This document shows, piece after piece, positions 31,919 through 43,680 of a stretch of DNA of 64,000 nucleotides. Numbering within the stretch: position 1 is the first letter of the stretch; every line of letters begins with the position of its first letter. The notes beneath the pieces are model-generated. The model searched no databases. It was not told where the DNA came from and saw only the letters and a program-made list of their open reading frames with translations. The stretch spans positions 32,396-96,395 of the forward strand of contig JAECUM010091481.1 in assembly GCA_016617855.1 (NCBI GenBank), in the 5' to 3' direction. The position numbers and the translations under genes were made by a program. The stretch comes from Megalonaias nervosa. Its lineage: Eukaryota; Mollusca; Bivalvia; Unionida; Unionidae.

Positions 31919-33601
31919 CTCATTAGTAACATCAGCCTTATTCAAAATTAAGATTTGCAATTGCACGTGCTGCTTTACTCTTCTACGCATCGGTCTGAAT
32001 TTTATCAGTGATAAATATTAACCTCGATGCGATAGACGGCCCGTTTTGTGATTTTTCCATTTTTAAAACTTGGTAGACATACCTTTACTTCTAGTCGAGT
32101 AGTCAATTAAATTTCACCTTACATACGGATTTGTAACTTACACGAAAGACCCTTCAATGCCATAGTAAGGACTATTTTAGATAAATAAAACAGGCACTTC
32201 TTCGTTGTCCGTAAGTCCATTTAGGTGGACCTTATTTATCACCAAAAATTAGCACAATTATTAGCTTTCCAAGAAGCCTAAAGGCTCTGCCACATTAAAT
32301 TAATTGCTTTGTTTAGAAAGAAAAAAAAAAAATAAATAAATAAATAAAAGGCTGGAAAAATAAGGGGGTGGGGCAAAAGAAGTAGGTCAGGTAATTTATT
32401 TGAACCAGTGATAATCTTATTGTTGAGGTGCGGTATTTTGCTGTAGGAGAACTATTAGTTATAGATAGAAGAAGCGGAGTTGGTGAGTGATCATCTATTA
32501 CTCTAGTGATCCTATCTAACTGTCCGGACTCTTCTGAATACTCAAGCTGAACATGTTAGTTCTCTCCCAGGTAGCATAGAACATTCAAGGTCTTGTTAGT
32601 AGACCCTATTTATACTTTAGTAATTGTTTACACCAACCAACTGTAAGAAAAGATACATACTAATGTATTTGAAAAAAATCGAAAATTTTCGTCACAGAAA
32701 ACGGAACAAATTTTAATAAAGTACTTCTCCTGAAGCAAATCTAAATTCTTTTAATTCATTAATGTCCCCTCTAAAAAGTATCGAATAGGCACAGTTCTAT
32801 AGTAAACCGCACCATGTCCGCCATTTTGTTCTGTTGACTGGATCCTGCCATTCCTTGCCTGGGACTAGTGTTTTAACTGACTACCCAGGGTACCCGGATC
32901 GTAAGAAAAATGTAGACGCGAGATTTGGAATCACGTGAACAGCAATGAAAGGTCTCATCTGAGTATCCCGGGTCGTCGGTTGAAACATTAACTGACGACC
33001 CAGGGTACCCGGATGAGCTAATGGTAGGAAACGGATATCCTCTATCGCTATTGCGCGATTTCGGCAAATTTCTACTTTTTGATTGGGAATGTGTGATGAT
33101 TTATCACCCCATCATAATTTTACAAATGTCCGACACGGGGTGGGGAAGGTCAGATTAAAGGCGGACTAGGGACATCCACGGATTGAATATTTGTAATCCA
33201 GTACAGGCAGAAAAAGGGGATTCTGCAGGCGTGTTCATTTCAAATGAGTTGGTGTAACAAGTCAAATGCTTTGTTTTGTGAGTCTTGGCGAGGAAAATAT
33301 TAAACTCATTAGACAAGTTTGCTAAATTTCATTTACACGAGCACGAATCTGAGACTATTGTTACTGGTCGAAACCGCAAAATAGCGTAGTGGAAAGACTT
33401 AAAAAAAACCCATTAGGATCGCTTCGGACATTACGCCTATGCCTTACAATACGCCATAATTTTGACTCGGTTAGGTTAGACGATAAATGTTCACACCTAA
33501 AGTTCGTGTCAGTTTCACTATTACAAGCATTCCAGTTGTTGGATATTCATGTGAAGATTACTAGATGCAGAAAATCCAGATTTACTGTAACGTATTTGTG
33601 A
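31919..33601. other. Non-coding stretch with small repeats
   Basis: Holds an A-rich (AAAT)n run at 32320-32348 and a 24-base direct repeat (ACTGACKACCCAGGGTACCCGGAT) at 32876-32899 and 32990-33013. A hairpin (GGGTCGTCGGTT/AACTGACGACCC) adjoins the second copy. No gene recognised. Confidence 0.5.
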
Positions 33602-33640
33602 CCACACGCACGCACGCACGCACGCACGCACGCGCGCGCG

Positions 33641-33687
<47 letters not shown>
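33602..33687. repeat. Compound (ACGC)n-(GC)n-(CA)n microsatellite
   Basis: ACGC units to about 33632, then GC to about 33648, then CA to 33687. The alternating purine-pyrimidine sequence can form Z-DNA. It lacks the body of the SINE family. Confidence 0.95.
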
Positions 33688-33689
<2 letters not shown>

Positions 33690-35338
33690 CTTTGTCCGCT
33701 AATCTTCGCGTTCCCATTTATCAACACAAAATTTCGCTTTGACTAATATCGCTGTGATTTATCAGATTTTTTTCAAGCACATATAGAATCATCAACATTT
33801 CCTATATAATCTCAACCAGCCGTCATCGAAATGTATTTTTTTTCTGCAAAGTCGGAGTTTTCTTTTATCAACTGTTGCTTTGGAGCAACACATTATTTGC
33901 TTGTTTTCTGGCATTGATTTATTTCAGCTTAAAACTAATATTGGTCCATAAATGGAAATTCTAAGCTTTTGTCCAAGACATGTCTAACATTATATCCATG
34001 GGAGGCTGCAATTCGGAATTTGATCCCTGCTCTGAAAAATATTCCTGTCCTAACTATTCTCTGACACCTACACCTCACTTAAAATTTCTTGGAGATGACA
34101 GTTGTGGTGCCTTACTTTATTTTGTAGTTCTTTTAGCCTTATGGGTAGTATTAAGAATTAACCATCTATCGTCCTTCCTCGCCACGTTGTTACGTTTATC
34201 TTTATGGTTGTCGACCAAGCTTAAACGAGTTGTCCCCCTTCAATTACACTGGCTAGCATTTGGGAGTCAGCTCACGAATGATTGATATTTTTTTTAACAT
34301 GGCGGCGTAACATTTTCATAGTTCGGTGACGATTTACTTGGGGTAGTTTGTTTGGAGGGGGCATAGGTATTAATTTGGAATTAATTTGGTATTAATAGGT
34401 ATTAGTTTGGTTGGAGGGGGCATAGGGGACATTTCCCTAATTTTACAAATTTTTATTGTGGTTGAAAATTGCTCTGTGCCGCCTTCTTCTCACAGTTTTA
34501 CTGCCTAGTATTGTACCAGACACCCCAATATAACCTAAAAGTCCTAATATCGTCGATAAACAGCATCCCTATTGACTCGTTTCATCCCTGAAGAAGTGAC
34601 AGACGTTTGATTTTAATTCTTATTATGTGTATTACCGTGGCAGAAGAAAGGCCAATTAATGAAGCCACGCTTTATCGAGCGTTTTTAAAACTGTGTTCCA
34701 AAAGATTAAATTTTTATAACCTTGCATATATGGTATGAGAAAAATCTTAAATTCAACTCGTTTAACAAATTTCTGACCCACTAACATGTTTGTCTCGATC
34801 TGTTCGTAATAATTCTTTCTAAATGAGAATACGACAGCGTCTTGAGATATCATCTAATTTTAGAATGTATCTATTTTGATTTATTTTGCTTCAGTTATTC
34901 TCATATGTTGTGCTTTATTTTATTTTTTTATATCGAGAACACAGCAAGCTTGGAGCTAATTTAGAACCAAGTATATGTTGACTCTAAAGAATTGTCTATG
35001 TTCTTGCACACTTAATTGTTTGATGCGTATTAATAATCTCAGGATAGGACAACTGCCTTGCTTGACAGCATTACGGGCCACGGCCAGCTCCTCCACCACC
35101 AGCATGGACAAAAAGAGAATGGAGAAAAATTGGACTCGGACACATAACTCATTGCTTTATTTAAAGGAGAGGGTGGGGTGGGGTAAAGAAAGGATATGTA
35201 TGTAAACGTGTATATATTTGGTTTAAGGACACGTCAGCACAATCATTGCTATCTAGAGCAGGTTAAATGTTTAGTTTTCAAAATACAAAAGGGAAAATAC
35301 TTTAGGGAGAGAATCCGTTCCAAATAAATGTAATTATC
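33688..35338. other. Non-coding stretch, nothing recognised
   Basis: Only short frames of about 100 codons or fewer without known motifs; a short duplication (GTTTGGAGGGGGCATAGG) occurs at about 34349-34420. Confidence 0.4.
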
Positions 35339-35727
35339 ACACAGTCGGTACAGTTTTCCTATAGTATGTGCAGTTTCATATATTTGATATTACAACGTGT
35401 TACATATTACTTTATATGAGTCTGATTGGTCCAAATAAGCTCATGAAATTATTGTACAGTATTCTCTTCAATGATTGGATGCGATCGTGGGAAAACATTT
35501 TTAAACCCCCCCTTCTGGAATTGTAGTTTTCAATGAATATTTTGGCGGCCATTTTTCGACTCGAGTCACGAAAGGGAATATGGGAAAAATGGTCTCGTCT
35601 GTCTGAATATGGCCAACTTACCCCCACAGGGGTTTGTTATGTCATGTATAACAGTATTATCATAAAAAAAATGGCGTAAATCCCTAAGACAAGAATGACA
35701 ACAAGAAGTAAAATTAATGGCATCTGA
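35339..35727 (+). repeat. Direct repeat block, copy 1 (partner 36680-37067)
   Basis: About 390 bases align with the partner at roughly 75-80% by eye, including shared words CAGTTTCATAT, GAAATTATTG, GCGATCGTGG, CTTCTGGAAT and CAGGGGTTTGTTATGTCATG. The frames are not open, so it is non-coding. The two copies are 1.34 kb apart in the same orientation, and the second ends 48 bases before the LTR element. Confidence 0.85.
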
Positions 35728-36288
35728 GAGATAACTGAGAGTTAATAGCGAGGGTGGTTTAAATGTCAACTTACAGAATTAAGTAAACTCACCTCTGTTC
35801 ACAGAAGAATGTGGACATACACCGATCTCACAACTGACAGAACTTTATCCAACCACACCATATTTACGCGGTAAATGTGTGATGCAAATTTGACTCAAAA
35901 AGAAATTGTCTTCTGTACAATCTACTGTTCTAAATCAAATACTGCAAATATCCGGTCTCAAATACATTGCAGTAAATATGGGAATCTTCTCTCACATGAA
36001 TATCGCAACAATGTAATGTTTAGTTATGAAAGTAACATTTTCGGATAAACATGGATGGACTCGAACAGGTACTGTGTACCGTATCAAACAATGTGACATT
36101 ACACGGATTGGACATTCTGTGTTGAAAAATGATTTTGTCTTTGTAAACTGTTCTGTTCTTTGTTTGGGACTATTTTTTTACGCACAACAAATGAAAGGTA
36201 CAGCGTCTGTCCGAATGAACTAAATTATTCATTTTTCTTTCTATCTAAATAATTTCCACTGAAATAAAAACTATGTGATACAAAGAAT
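35728..36288. other. Non-coding spacer between repeat blocks
   Basis: Nothing recognised. Confidence 0.4.
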
Positions 36289-36426
36289 CTCAAATGGGTA
36301 TTAATTTAATATTGCATTTATGAAACTCGTTTAATAATGTCCAGCTTTTGCGAGCCTTGGCTCGCAAAAGCTGTACATTCTTCTACTAGTTTAATACATG
36401 CAATATTAAATCATTACCCATTTGAG
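36289..36426. repeat. Near-perfect foldback of 138 bases
   Basis: Arms starting CTCAAATGGGTA and ending TACCCATTTGAG meet at a 3-base loop in CAGCTTTTGCGAGCC-TTG-GCTCGCAAAAGCTG. The inner 15 base pairs are perfect, the outer part has small indels. It fits a miniature foldback transposon or a replication-generated palindrome. Confidence 0.85.
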
Positions 36427-36679
36427 GTCCTCTGTAGACGTAATCCTTCAAGACGAAAGGCAACAAGATTGCTAATTATAAACTGCTTTTTAGTCCTGGT
36501 CATATTTAATTACATGCAGTCGAAGTTAGTTTAACGTGTCTTTAAAGAGGTGCTCTATATGCGATGCAGAATAAAACATGATTCACTTATTCAGACTAAG
36601 TACAGAGTATGGAAACACTGAAAACACGACTACTTTGTTTTATACGTCAATACACCCCTATCATAAATTTTTCATCTAT

Positions 36680-37067
36680 CACATAGTCGATACACATTGC
36701 CTATAGTGTGTGCAGTTTCATATTTTTTATATTATAACATGCGAAAATATCACTTCAGGTGATTCTGATTGCTCCAAATTAGCCCATGAAATTATTGCGC
36801 AGTATTCTCATTACTGATTGCCTGCGATCGTGGGGAAACATTTTGAACCCCGCCTTCTGGAATGTTTTGTTTTCAATTAACATTTTGGCGGCTATTTTTT
36901 CAATTCGACTAGCGAAAGGAAATTGAGAAAAATATCTCAGCTGTCTGAATATGAACAATTTACCACCACAGGGGTTTGTTATGTCATGTATAACAATATC
37001 ATCATAAGAAAAATGGCGTAAAACTCCAAGACAAAAACAACAACAAAAAGTAAAACCAAGGGTATTG
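36680..37067 (+). repeat. Direct repeat block, copy 2
   Basis: Diverged copy of 35339-35727; see that entry. Confidence 0.85.
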
Positions 37068-37115
37068 CTCAGTTCATAGCGGGTGTGTAGAGTGGGGTTG
37101 GAGGGGGGCGGGGCG

Positions 37116-38007
37116 TGTTATGTATATTTAATTTATTTATTTGTTTGTTAGTTTTAAATTTTTTAATTCCATTACATGCTATTGTAACGTAACTTTCTTT
37201 ACTGGATTTGACATTGTCCAGAATTTGAGTTCAGTTCTGTTTGACCTGACTGTTATTTTTTTATTTTTTTGATAAACAACTAATAAGAGAAACACTGTAT
37301 CTAGTTGCTGACCTCGTTTCAAATTCAGTGACAGTTTTGGTAAACAACTTTTTTTTTTTTTTTCTCAGAGTAAGAATCATTAAGTTAAGTCAAGGTCATA
37401 CCTGGATTACGTGGCAAGTAGCATGTATCTATTGTTACAAACTTTTATTTTTTCCAGAAGAATGAACTTTTGACCCTCATCCGGGAATCTGTTTTGCTTC
37501 TTAATTAGCGTATAACTGTTGCTTTTGATAGAAGTTTGTGAGTTGGGCTCCAAACAATTGACACGTTAAGTTGTTATTATGTTGTGACCAGTTTAGGTTG
37601 AATTTTTATTTTCTTCAAATTATTGAATTTAAGTGGTTCTTTTCCTTGGAAATACATATGTGCTCTGACAAAATTCTTGGATAAAGACATTTATTGGAAG
37701 TTATACTGAATTCAAAACTGGAATAATATTTTCTGTGATTCAACAAAGGACTGCTGACACAACATCACTTCGCTGACCACAACAGCCATCATCGCCTTCC
37801 ATTTTGGATTTCATCGGGACTCGAATTCAGTTTCATTCTGGACTTTTTATTACTATGACTTCTATTTTTAATTCTTGGATTATTTTTGGATTTAATTCGT
37901 AAATTGTCACTTTGTATTTTAGGGAAATAAATTATTTGTTAAATTTTACAAAGCTTGTTGTCTTCACTCTTTTCTATTACTTATTTTAAGAGCATGGACT
38001 CGCAACA
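37116..38007 (+). repeat. 5' LTR
   Basis: Starts TGTTATGTATATTTAATTT, ends ...CGCAACA six bases before the primer-binding site. Positions 37116-37953 match the 3' LTR. Confidence 0.88.
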
Positions 38008-38013
38008 GAAAAT

Positions 38014-38031
38014 TGGGTGCTCGTCCTTGGG
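38014..38031 (+). promoter_or_regulatory. Primer-binding site, probably tRNA-Pro
   Basis: TGGGTGCTCGTCCTTGGG resembles the tRNA-Pro-type primer-binding site of gammaretroviruses (TGGGGGCTCGTCC...). It sets the 5' LTR end a few bases upstream. Confidence 0.65.
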
Positions 38032-38168
38032 ATACGAATTTTGCTAAAATATTTCAGAAAACTTTGTGTTTTGAAATTTAAATTACCATAGTTTTTGAAT
38101 TTTTTAAATCCCAAGTATTATTTAACATTTTAGAAATCTTTAATGAAATCAACAGGATTTTTTTTACA

Positions 38169-38617
38169 ATGTCATCAAAAGTGGGGATCTTTCTTTCAGA
38201 TCCTACCCAGGAATAGTTAGACTTCTTGAAAAGAGATGAACTGCTTCACCATGCCAGAAATTATGATCTTTCTGGGGCAAAAGCTTCTTTAACGAACAAG
38301 AAATAAAAAACATTTTGGTCCAGCATTTGGTGGAAAAGAATGTTTTGGATAAAAGTGCTTTGGTTTCGATCAGTAAGTCTGTATCAGACTCTGACATAAA
38401 AGTAAAGGAATTAAAATTAAAATACAAGATGGAATTAGAGTTAAGAAAACTTGAACGTCAGAAAGAGGAAAAATAAATGCAAATGCATTTACACAAAGAA
38501 GAGAAACAAATGCAAATGCAATTGGAGAAAGAGGAGAGAAACAAATGCAGTTACAGAAAGAAGAGAAACAAATGCAGTTAGATAAGGAGGAGAGAGAGAA
38601 ACAAATGCAGTTACAAT

Positions 38618-38688
<71 letters not shown>

Positions 38689-39680
38689 GCAAATACAAAG
38701 AGAAAAGGAAGGAAGGGAATATCAGTTTAGATTAAGAGAATAAGAGCTGGCAAGTGAAAAGCACATTCCCACTTTACATACAAATTCAAGTTTTGATGTT
38801 ACTAAGAATATCAGGTTAGTGCCCCTGTTAGAGAAAAAGAAGTAGACAAATATTTTCATCAGTTTGAAAAAATTGCTGAAAATTTGAAATGGCCAAGGGA
38901 GCATTGGACTCAGTTATTACAATGTGTACTTACTGGTAAAGCTCGTGATATTTACATTTCACTGCCACTCAGCAGAGACCTGATTATGATGTGGTTAAGG
39001 ACTATATCTAGAAGGGTGATGAGTTAGTCCCTGAGACTTATCGACAAGGTTTTAGGAATTCTAGAAAATCAACTGACCAGACTTATGTCGAATTTGCAGG
39101 GGAAAAAGCACGACAATTTGATAGGTGGTGGTCTTCTAGAATGGTTAATAAAGATTACGAACATCTCCGACAACTCATATTAGTTGAAGAGTTCAAGAAC
39201 TGTGTCCATAGTGACATTAAGACTTATTTTGATGAGCATAATGTCGAAACCTTGGAAAATGCTTCTCGTGCTGCTGACGAGCATTCCTTAGCTCATAAAA
39301 TTTCTTTTGTAGGCTTGTCCTCCACTCAGCAGCTTTCTGGTAAAAAAATATTTCAGCCTAATACGAGCCCTTCTAAATTTCAATCTGTCACAACTTTTAG
39401 AAATCAAGTTTCTGATAAGATTGATCAGAAATCCTTATCTCTTCTTACGTGTACCTGTTGCAAGAAGAAAGGACACGTTATTTCTGATTGCTACAAATTG
39501 AAAAATATGCATCAGGATCAAGACAGACCTATTCCAAATGCTCTTATTTCTAAGAGATCAAGGTCACGGTCATGTATTGAAAGCTATACGTTTGTTGGGT
39601 CTAATAAATCCCAGTCTGATATTATTATGGAGAATTATGAACCATTCATGTCGAAGGGTTCTATATCATTCTTGGGTGAT
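38169..39680 (+). pseudogene. gag remnant with zinc knuckle
   Basis: The sequence after ATG 38169 reads FLKRDELLHHARNYDL with an early stop. It has charged K/E/Q-rich repeats, then a (GA)n microsatellite at 38619-38680 that encodes RE repeats, then a SCAN-like capsid segment (DRWWSSRMVNKDYEHLRQLI). The C-terminal CCHC knuckle CTCCKKKGHVISDC is intact in the open frame 39141-40076. Several frame changes separate the parts. Confidence 0.8.
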
Positions 39681-40010
39681 TCAGCCAATCCTATCCCTAT
39701 TAAAATTTTAAGGGACACAGGAGCTTCTCAGAGTCTTTTATTATCAGGTACTTTGCCTTTTTCTGAGAGGTCTTCTTCTAATGAGAGTGTTCTTATTCAG
39801 GGAGTAGAGTGCGGCTTTGTTAATGTTCCTCTCCCTTGTGTAAATTTGTCATCAGACTTAGTCTCAGGACCCGTCACAGTCGGAACAGTGTCTTCTTTAC
39901 CCACTGAGGGCATTCATTTATTACTAGGTACCGACCTAGCTGGAGATAAGGTTGTGGTTAATCCACTTGTAACTGACAAGCCTTTTTTGGATCAGAAAGT
40001 CGATCTATTG
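39681..40010 (+). pseudogene. Retroviral-type aspartic protease
   Basis: ILRDTGASQSLL holds the catalytic DTGA, followed by strands ending in HLLLGTDLAGDKV, the usual GTDL-type C-terminal element. It is in the same frame as the end of gag. Domain itself undamaged; the polyprotein is not. Confidence 0.8.
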
Positions 40011-40157
40011 AAAAAGAATTCCCTGATTTATACCCAGCATGTGCAGTTGCTAGAGCTAAGGCAAAGAAGCTCTTGAGAATGATGTTGATCGGAAAGTATT
40101 CCTTTAGCTGACACATGTATTGGTCAGGCTTTTGATGAAGTCACTTTCACTCCTTGT

Positions 40158-41100
40158 TTGGATCAATCTAAAGGTATTGATCACAGTGATCCTCTTTTAA
40201 CTACTCATTCTCTTTTATCTAATCAGGTTGACAAAAGACAATCACATGTCGTCGAACAGGAAAAAGATCCTGAGATCTCCTGTTTGTTTCAAAGGGCCAT
40301 TAGTGAAATTGAAGCCACAGAAGTACCTGTTTGTTATTTAATGAAAAATGGGATTCTTATTAGAAAATTGAGACCTCCCAAGGTACCTGCTGGTGACGAG
40401 TGGGCAGTGAACTACCAAATTGTAGTTCCAAAATCGTACAGCCAGGAAATTCTTAGTCTGGCCCATGAAACTCCTTTGGCTGGTCATTTAGGGATGAATA
40501 AGTCTTGTCACAAGATCTTGAATCACTTCTATTAGTCAAAAATTAAAAGTGATGATTGTAAATACTGCAGATCTTGTCATGCTTGTCAAATGGTAGGAAA
40601 ACCCAATCAGAAGATATCTAAGGCTCACCTGCAACCGATTCCTGCATTTGACGAACCATTTAGGAGAATTATGGTAGATTGAGTCGGTCCCTTACCTAAG
40701 ACCAAGTCACGTAACCAATACTTGCTGACCATTATGCGTGCGTCAACAAGATTCCCAGAGAAAGTTCCTTTGAGGAATATTAAAACTTAAACAATAGTAA
40801 AAGCTTTGATAAAATTTTTTTTACTCAATTTGGCCTTCCCAGATCTGTCCAATCTGATCAAGGGTCAAATTTTATGTCTGGAATTTTCCAGCTAGTTATG
40901 CTTGAATTAGGTATTCACCAATTCAAGTCAAAAGTGAAATTATGATTTGAAAGAACTACAATGAAGAGAACTTTCGAGTCTGGTAATAGAGTTCATTCTC
41001 TCTTGCTCATTCTTCAAAATTTTCTTCAGATTAGATATTACGGCCCTTACGAAGTAAAGAAGAAAATGAATGGGTTAAATTATAATAACAGTACTCCTGG
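40158..41100 (+). pseudogene. Integrase, upstream of RT, internally deleted
   Basis: The H2C2 zinc domain is readable (HETPLAGHLGMNKSCHKI...CKYCRSCHACQ) with a stop between. The core has the first aspartate followed by TGA (MVD then stop, VGPLPK) and the second in SDQGSNF-like sequence. The glutamate segment is missing; sequence jumps at about 40935-40960 to a C-terminal RYYGPYEVKKKMN motif. Non-functional. Confidence 0.8.
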
Positions 41101-41115
41101 GATGTAAATAAATTA

Positions 41116-42040
41116 ATGAGGTACCAGTATGTTGACAGAGACAGCGAAGTTAATCATGCAGTTAATTTAGCTGTACCTGTCTCACTCAGTGAGGATTTAA
41201 GTGAAGGAATGCAATCAGACTCTATTGATTTTGGAGTAACAAATCTTCGGAATTCAGAAATTATGAATAATCTGGACCAGAAATTTTCACATTTGCAACA
41301 ACAAGAAAGGAATGAACTTAAACAGTTATTACTTGAATATGAGCACTTATTTCCAGATGTTCCTACGAGAACAATCAAAATTTACCATGACGTTGAAAGT
41401 GTAAATTCCAAACCTGTGAAACAACACCCATACAGGATGAACCATCTCAAACAGCAATACTTGAAAAAAGAAATTCAATATTTGCTGGAAAATGATTTCA
41501 TAGAACCGAGTAAAAGTGATTGGAGTTCACCATGTATACTTGTTTCGAAATCAGATAAAACTTTCCGCATGTGCACTGATTATAGAAAGGTGAACAGTGT
41601 GACTAAAACAGATTAATTTCCATTACCAAGAGTCGATGACTGCATTGACAAAATTGAAAATGCAAAGTATGTCACCAAATTTGACCTTCTGAAAGGATTT
41701 TGGCAAATTCCACTGACTTAAAGAGCAAAGGAAATTTCGGCATTCGTGACTCCAGATGGACTTTATCAATATAAAGTGACGCCGTTTGGGATCAAACTTT
41801 CGCTAAGTACTTTTCAACGTTTAATGAACATGATTACCTCTGGTCAAGATAATTGTGATGCTTACATCGATGATGTCATCATCTACAACGACACCTGGAA
41901 AGAACATTTAGCGACAATTCGGAAATTTTTTGACAGACCCACTGATGCAAGTTTGACAATTAATTTATCCAAAAGTGGGTTCTGCCCTGTTTTGTGTAAC
42001 ATTTCTAGGACATATTGTGGGACATGGACAAGTTAAACCT
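41116..42040 (+). pseudogene. Reverse transcriptase
   Basis: Linker, then SDWSSPCILVSKSDKTFRMCTDYRKVN, stops at about 41615 and 41720, VTPFGIKLSLSTFQRLMN and the catalytic YIDDVIIY. A frame change follows at about 41995. Typical gypsy-group RT, dead. Confidence 0.88.
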
Positions 42041-42099
42041 ATAGATGTTAAGGTCAAGGCTATCTCTGAATTCCGTGTGCCTGTCAGTAAAAGCAACTG

Positions 42100-42664
42100 A
42101 TGCAATTTTTGGGTATGGCTGGACACTATCGGAAATTTTGTTCCAATTATTCTATAATTGCTGAACCCCTGACAAATTTATTGAGCAAGAAAACCAAGTT
42201 TCATTGGACTGAAAAATGTCAGGAGGCTTTCGATAAGTTAAAGGCCATACTTAAGAGTGCACCAGTTCTTACAGCTCCAAATTTCAGTCTATCATTTAAA
42301 CTGTCTGTTGATGCAAGTGATGTTGGTGATGGAGCAGTATTGATTCAAAAAGATAAAAATGGTGTTGATCATCCAGTGTGCTATTTTTCTAAGAATTTAA
42401 ATAAGCACCAAAGAAATTATTCAACAATTGAGAAGAAATATTTGGCTTTGATATTAGCATTATAGCATTTTGAAATTTACATTAGTTCAGCTCCATCTCC
42501 GATTATTGTGTTTAGTGATCACAACCCCCTTACTTTCATCGACAAGATGAAAAACAAAAATCAGAGATTATTAAGGTAGAGGTTGTTGTTACAGGAGTAT
42601 AATATTGGCATCAGGCACATCAAGGGAAAAGACAATTTAATAGCAGATGCACTTTCTCGTGTAT
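42100..42664 (+). pseudogene. RNase H
   Basis: MAGHYRKFCSNYS tether, FKLSVDASDVGDGAVLIQ with the first catalytic aspartate, HQRNYSTIEKKYLAL, then after a TAG the closing IKGKDNLIADALSRV. It ends the coding region 136 bases before the polypurine tract. Confidence 0.88.
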
Positions 42665-42799
42665 AGAAATAAATATATTTCATGTATACTTTGTATCATT
42701 CATAAGATTTCTTCTTATGTTATTTTTTTTATAAACCTCATTTATAATTGACATATGGTAAAAAGAAAGCTTTATTATATAAATCTTTCTTTTTCTTTT

Positions 42800-42810
42800 A
42801 TGGGGAGAAG
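42800..42810 (+). promoter_or_regulatory. Polypurine tract
   Basis: ATGGGGAGAAG directly before the 3' LTR TGTTATG; it primes plus-strand synthesis and confirms the LTR start. Confidence 0.8.
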
Positions 42811-43680
42811 TGTTATGTATATTTAATTTAATTATTTGTTTGTTAGTTTTAAATTTTTTAATTCCATTACATGCTATTGTAATGTAACTTTGTTTACTGG
42901 ATTTGATATTATCCAGAATTTGAGTTCAGTTCTGTTTGACCTGACTGTTATTTTTTTATTTTATTTATAAACAACTAATAAGAGAAACACTATCTAGTTG
43001 CTGACCTCGTTTCAAATTCAGTGACAGTTTTGGTAAACAGCTTTTTTCTTTTTTTTTTTTTTCTTTTTTTCTCAGAGTAAGAATGATTAAGTTAAGTCAA
43101 GGTCATACCTGGATTACGTGACAAGTAGAATGTATCTATTGTTACAAACTTTTATTTTTTCCAGAAGAATGAACTTTTGACCCTCATCCGGGAATCTGTT
43201 TTGCTTCTTAATTAGCGTATAATTGTTGCTTTTGATAGAAGTTTGTGAGTTGGGCTCCAAACAATTGACACGTTAAGTTGTTATTATGTTGTGACCAGTT
43301 TAGGTTGAATTTTTATTTTTTTTAAATTATTGAATTCAAGTAATTCTTTTCCCTGGAAATACATATGTGCTCTGACAAAATTCTTGGATAAAGACATTTA
43401 TTGGAAGTTATACTGAATTCAAAACTGGAATAATATTTTCTGTGATTCAACAAAGGACTGTTGACACAACAGCACTTCGCTGACCACAACAGCCATCATC
43501 GCCTTCCATTTTGGATTTCATCGGGACTCGAATTCAGTTTCATTCAGGACTTTTTATTAATAAGGCTTCAATTTTAATTCTTGGATTATTTTTGGATTTA
43601 ATTTATAAAACCGTAAGTTTTTTTTCTTAATTTGTCACTTTGTATTCTAGGGAAATAAATTATTTGTTAAATTTTACAAA
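42811..43680 (+). repeat. 3' LTR, lacking its last bases
   Basis: Matches the 5' LTR from TGTTATG to TTGTTAAATTTTACAAA, with small poly-T length changes and a 20-base insertion near 43605. The stretch corresponding to 37954-38007 is missing. Confidence 0.88.

Larger units (their letters stand above)
37116..43680 (+). mobile_element. Ty3/gypsy-type LTR retrotransposon, INT before RT, defective
   Basis: Two LTRs of nearly the same sequence (about 95% by eye) bracket gag, protease, integrase, reverse transcriptase and RNase H, in that order. RNase H is directly followed by the polypurine tract and 3' LTR, so no integrase lies downstream. This order is known from Gmr1-type elements of the gypsy group. 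Stops and frameshifts hit every gene. No target-site duplication is seen because the 3' LTR lacks its last 55 or so bases. Confidence 0.9.

Noticed and set aside
38489..38730. Separate genes with RE or LS repeats over the (GA)n tract
   Set aside because: The tract lies inside the gag remnant of the LTR element; the frames are by-products of the microsatellite.
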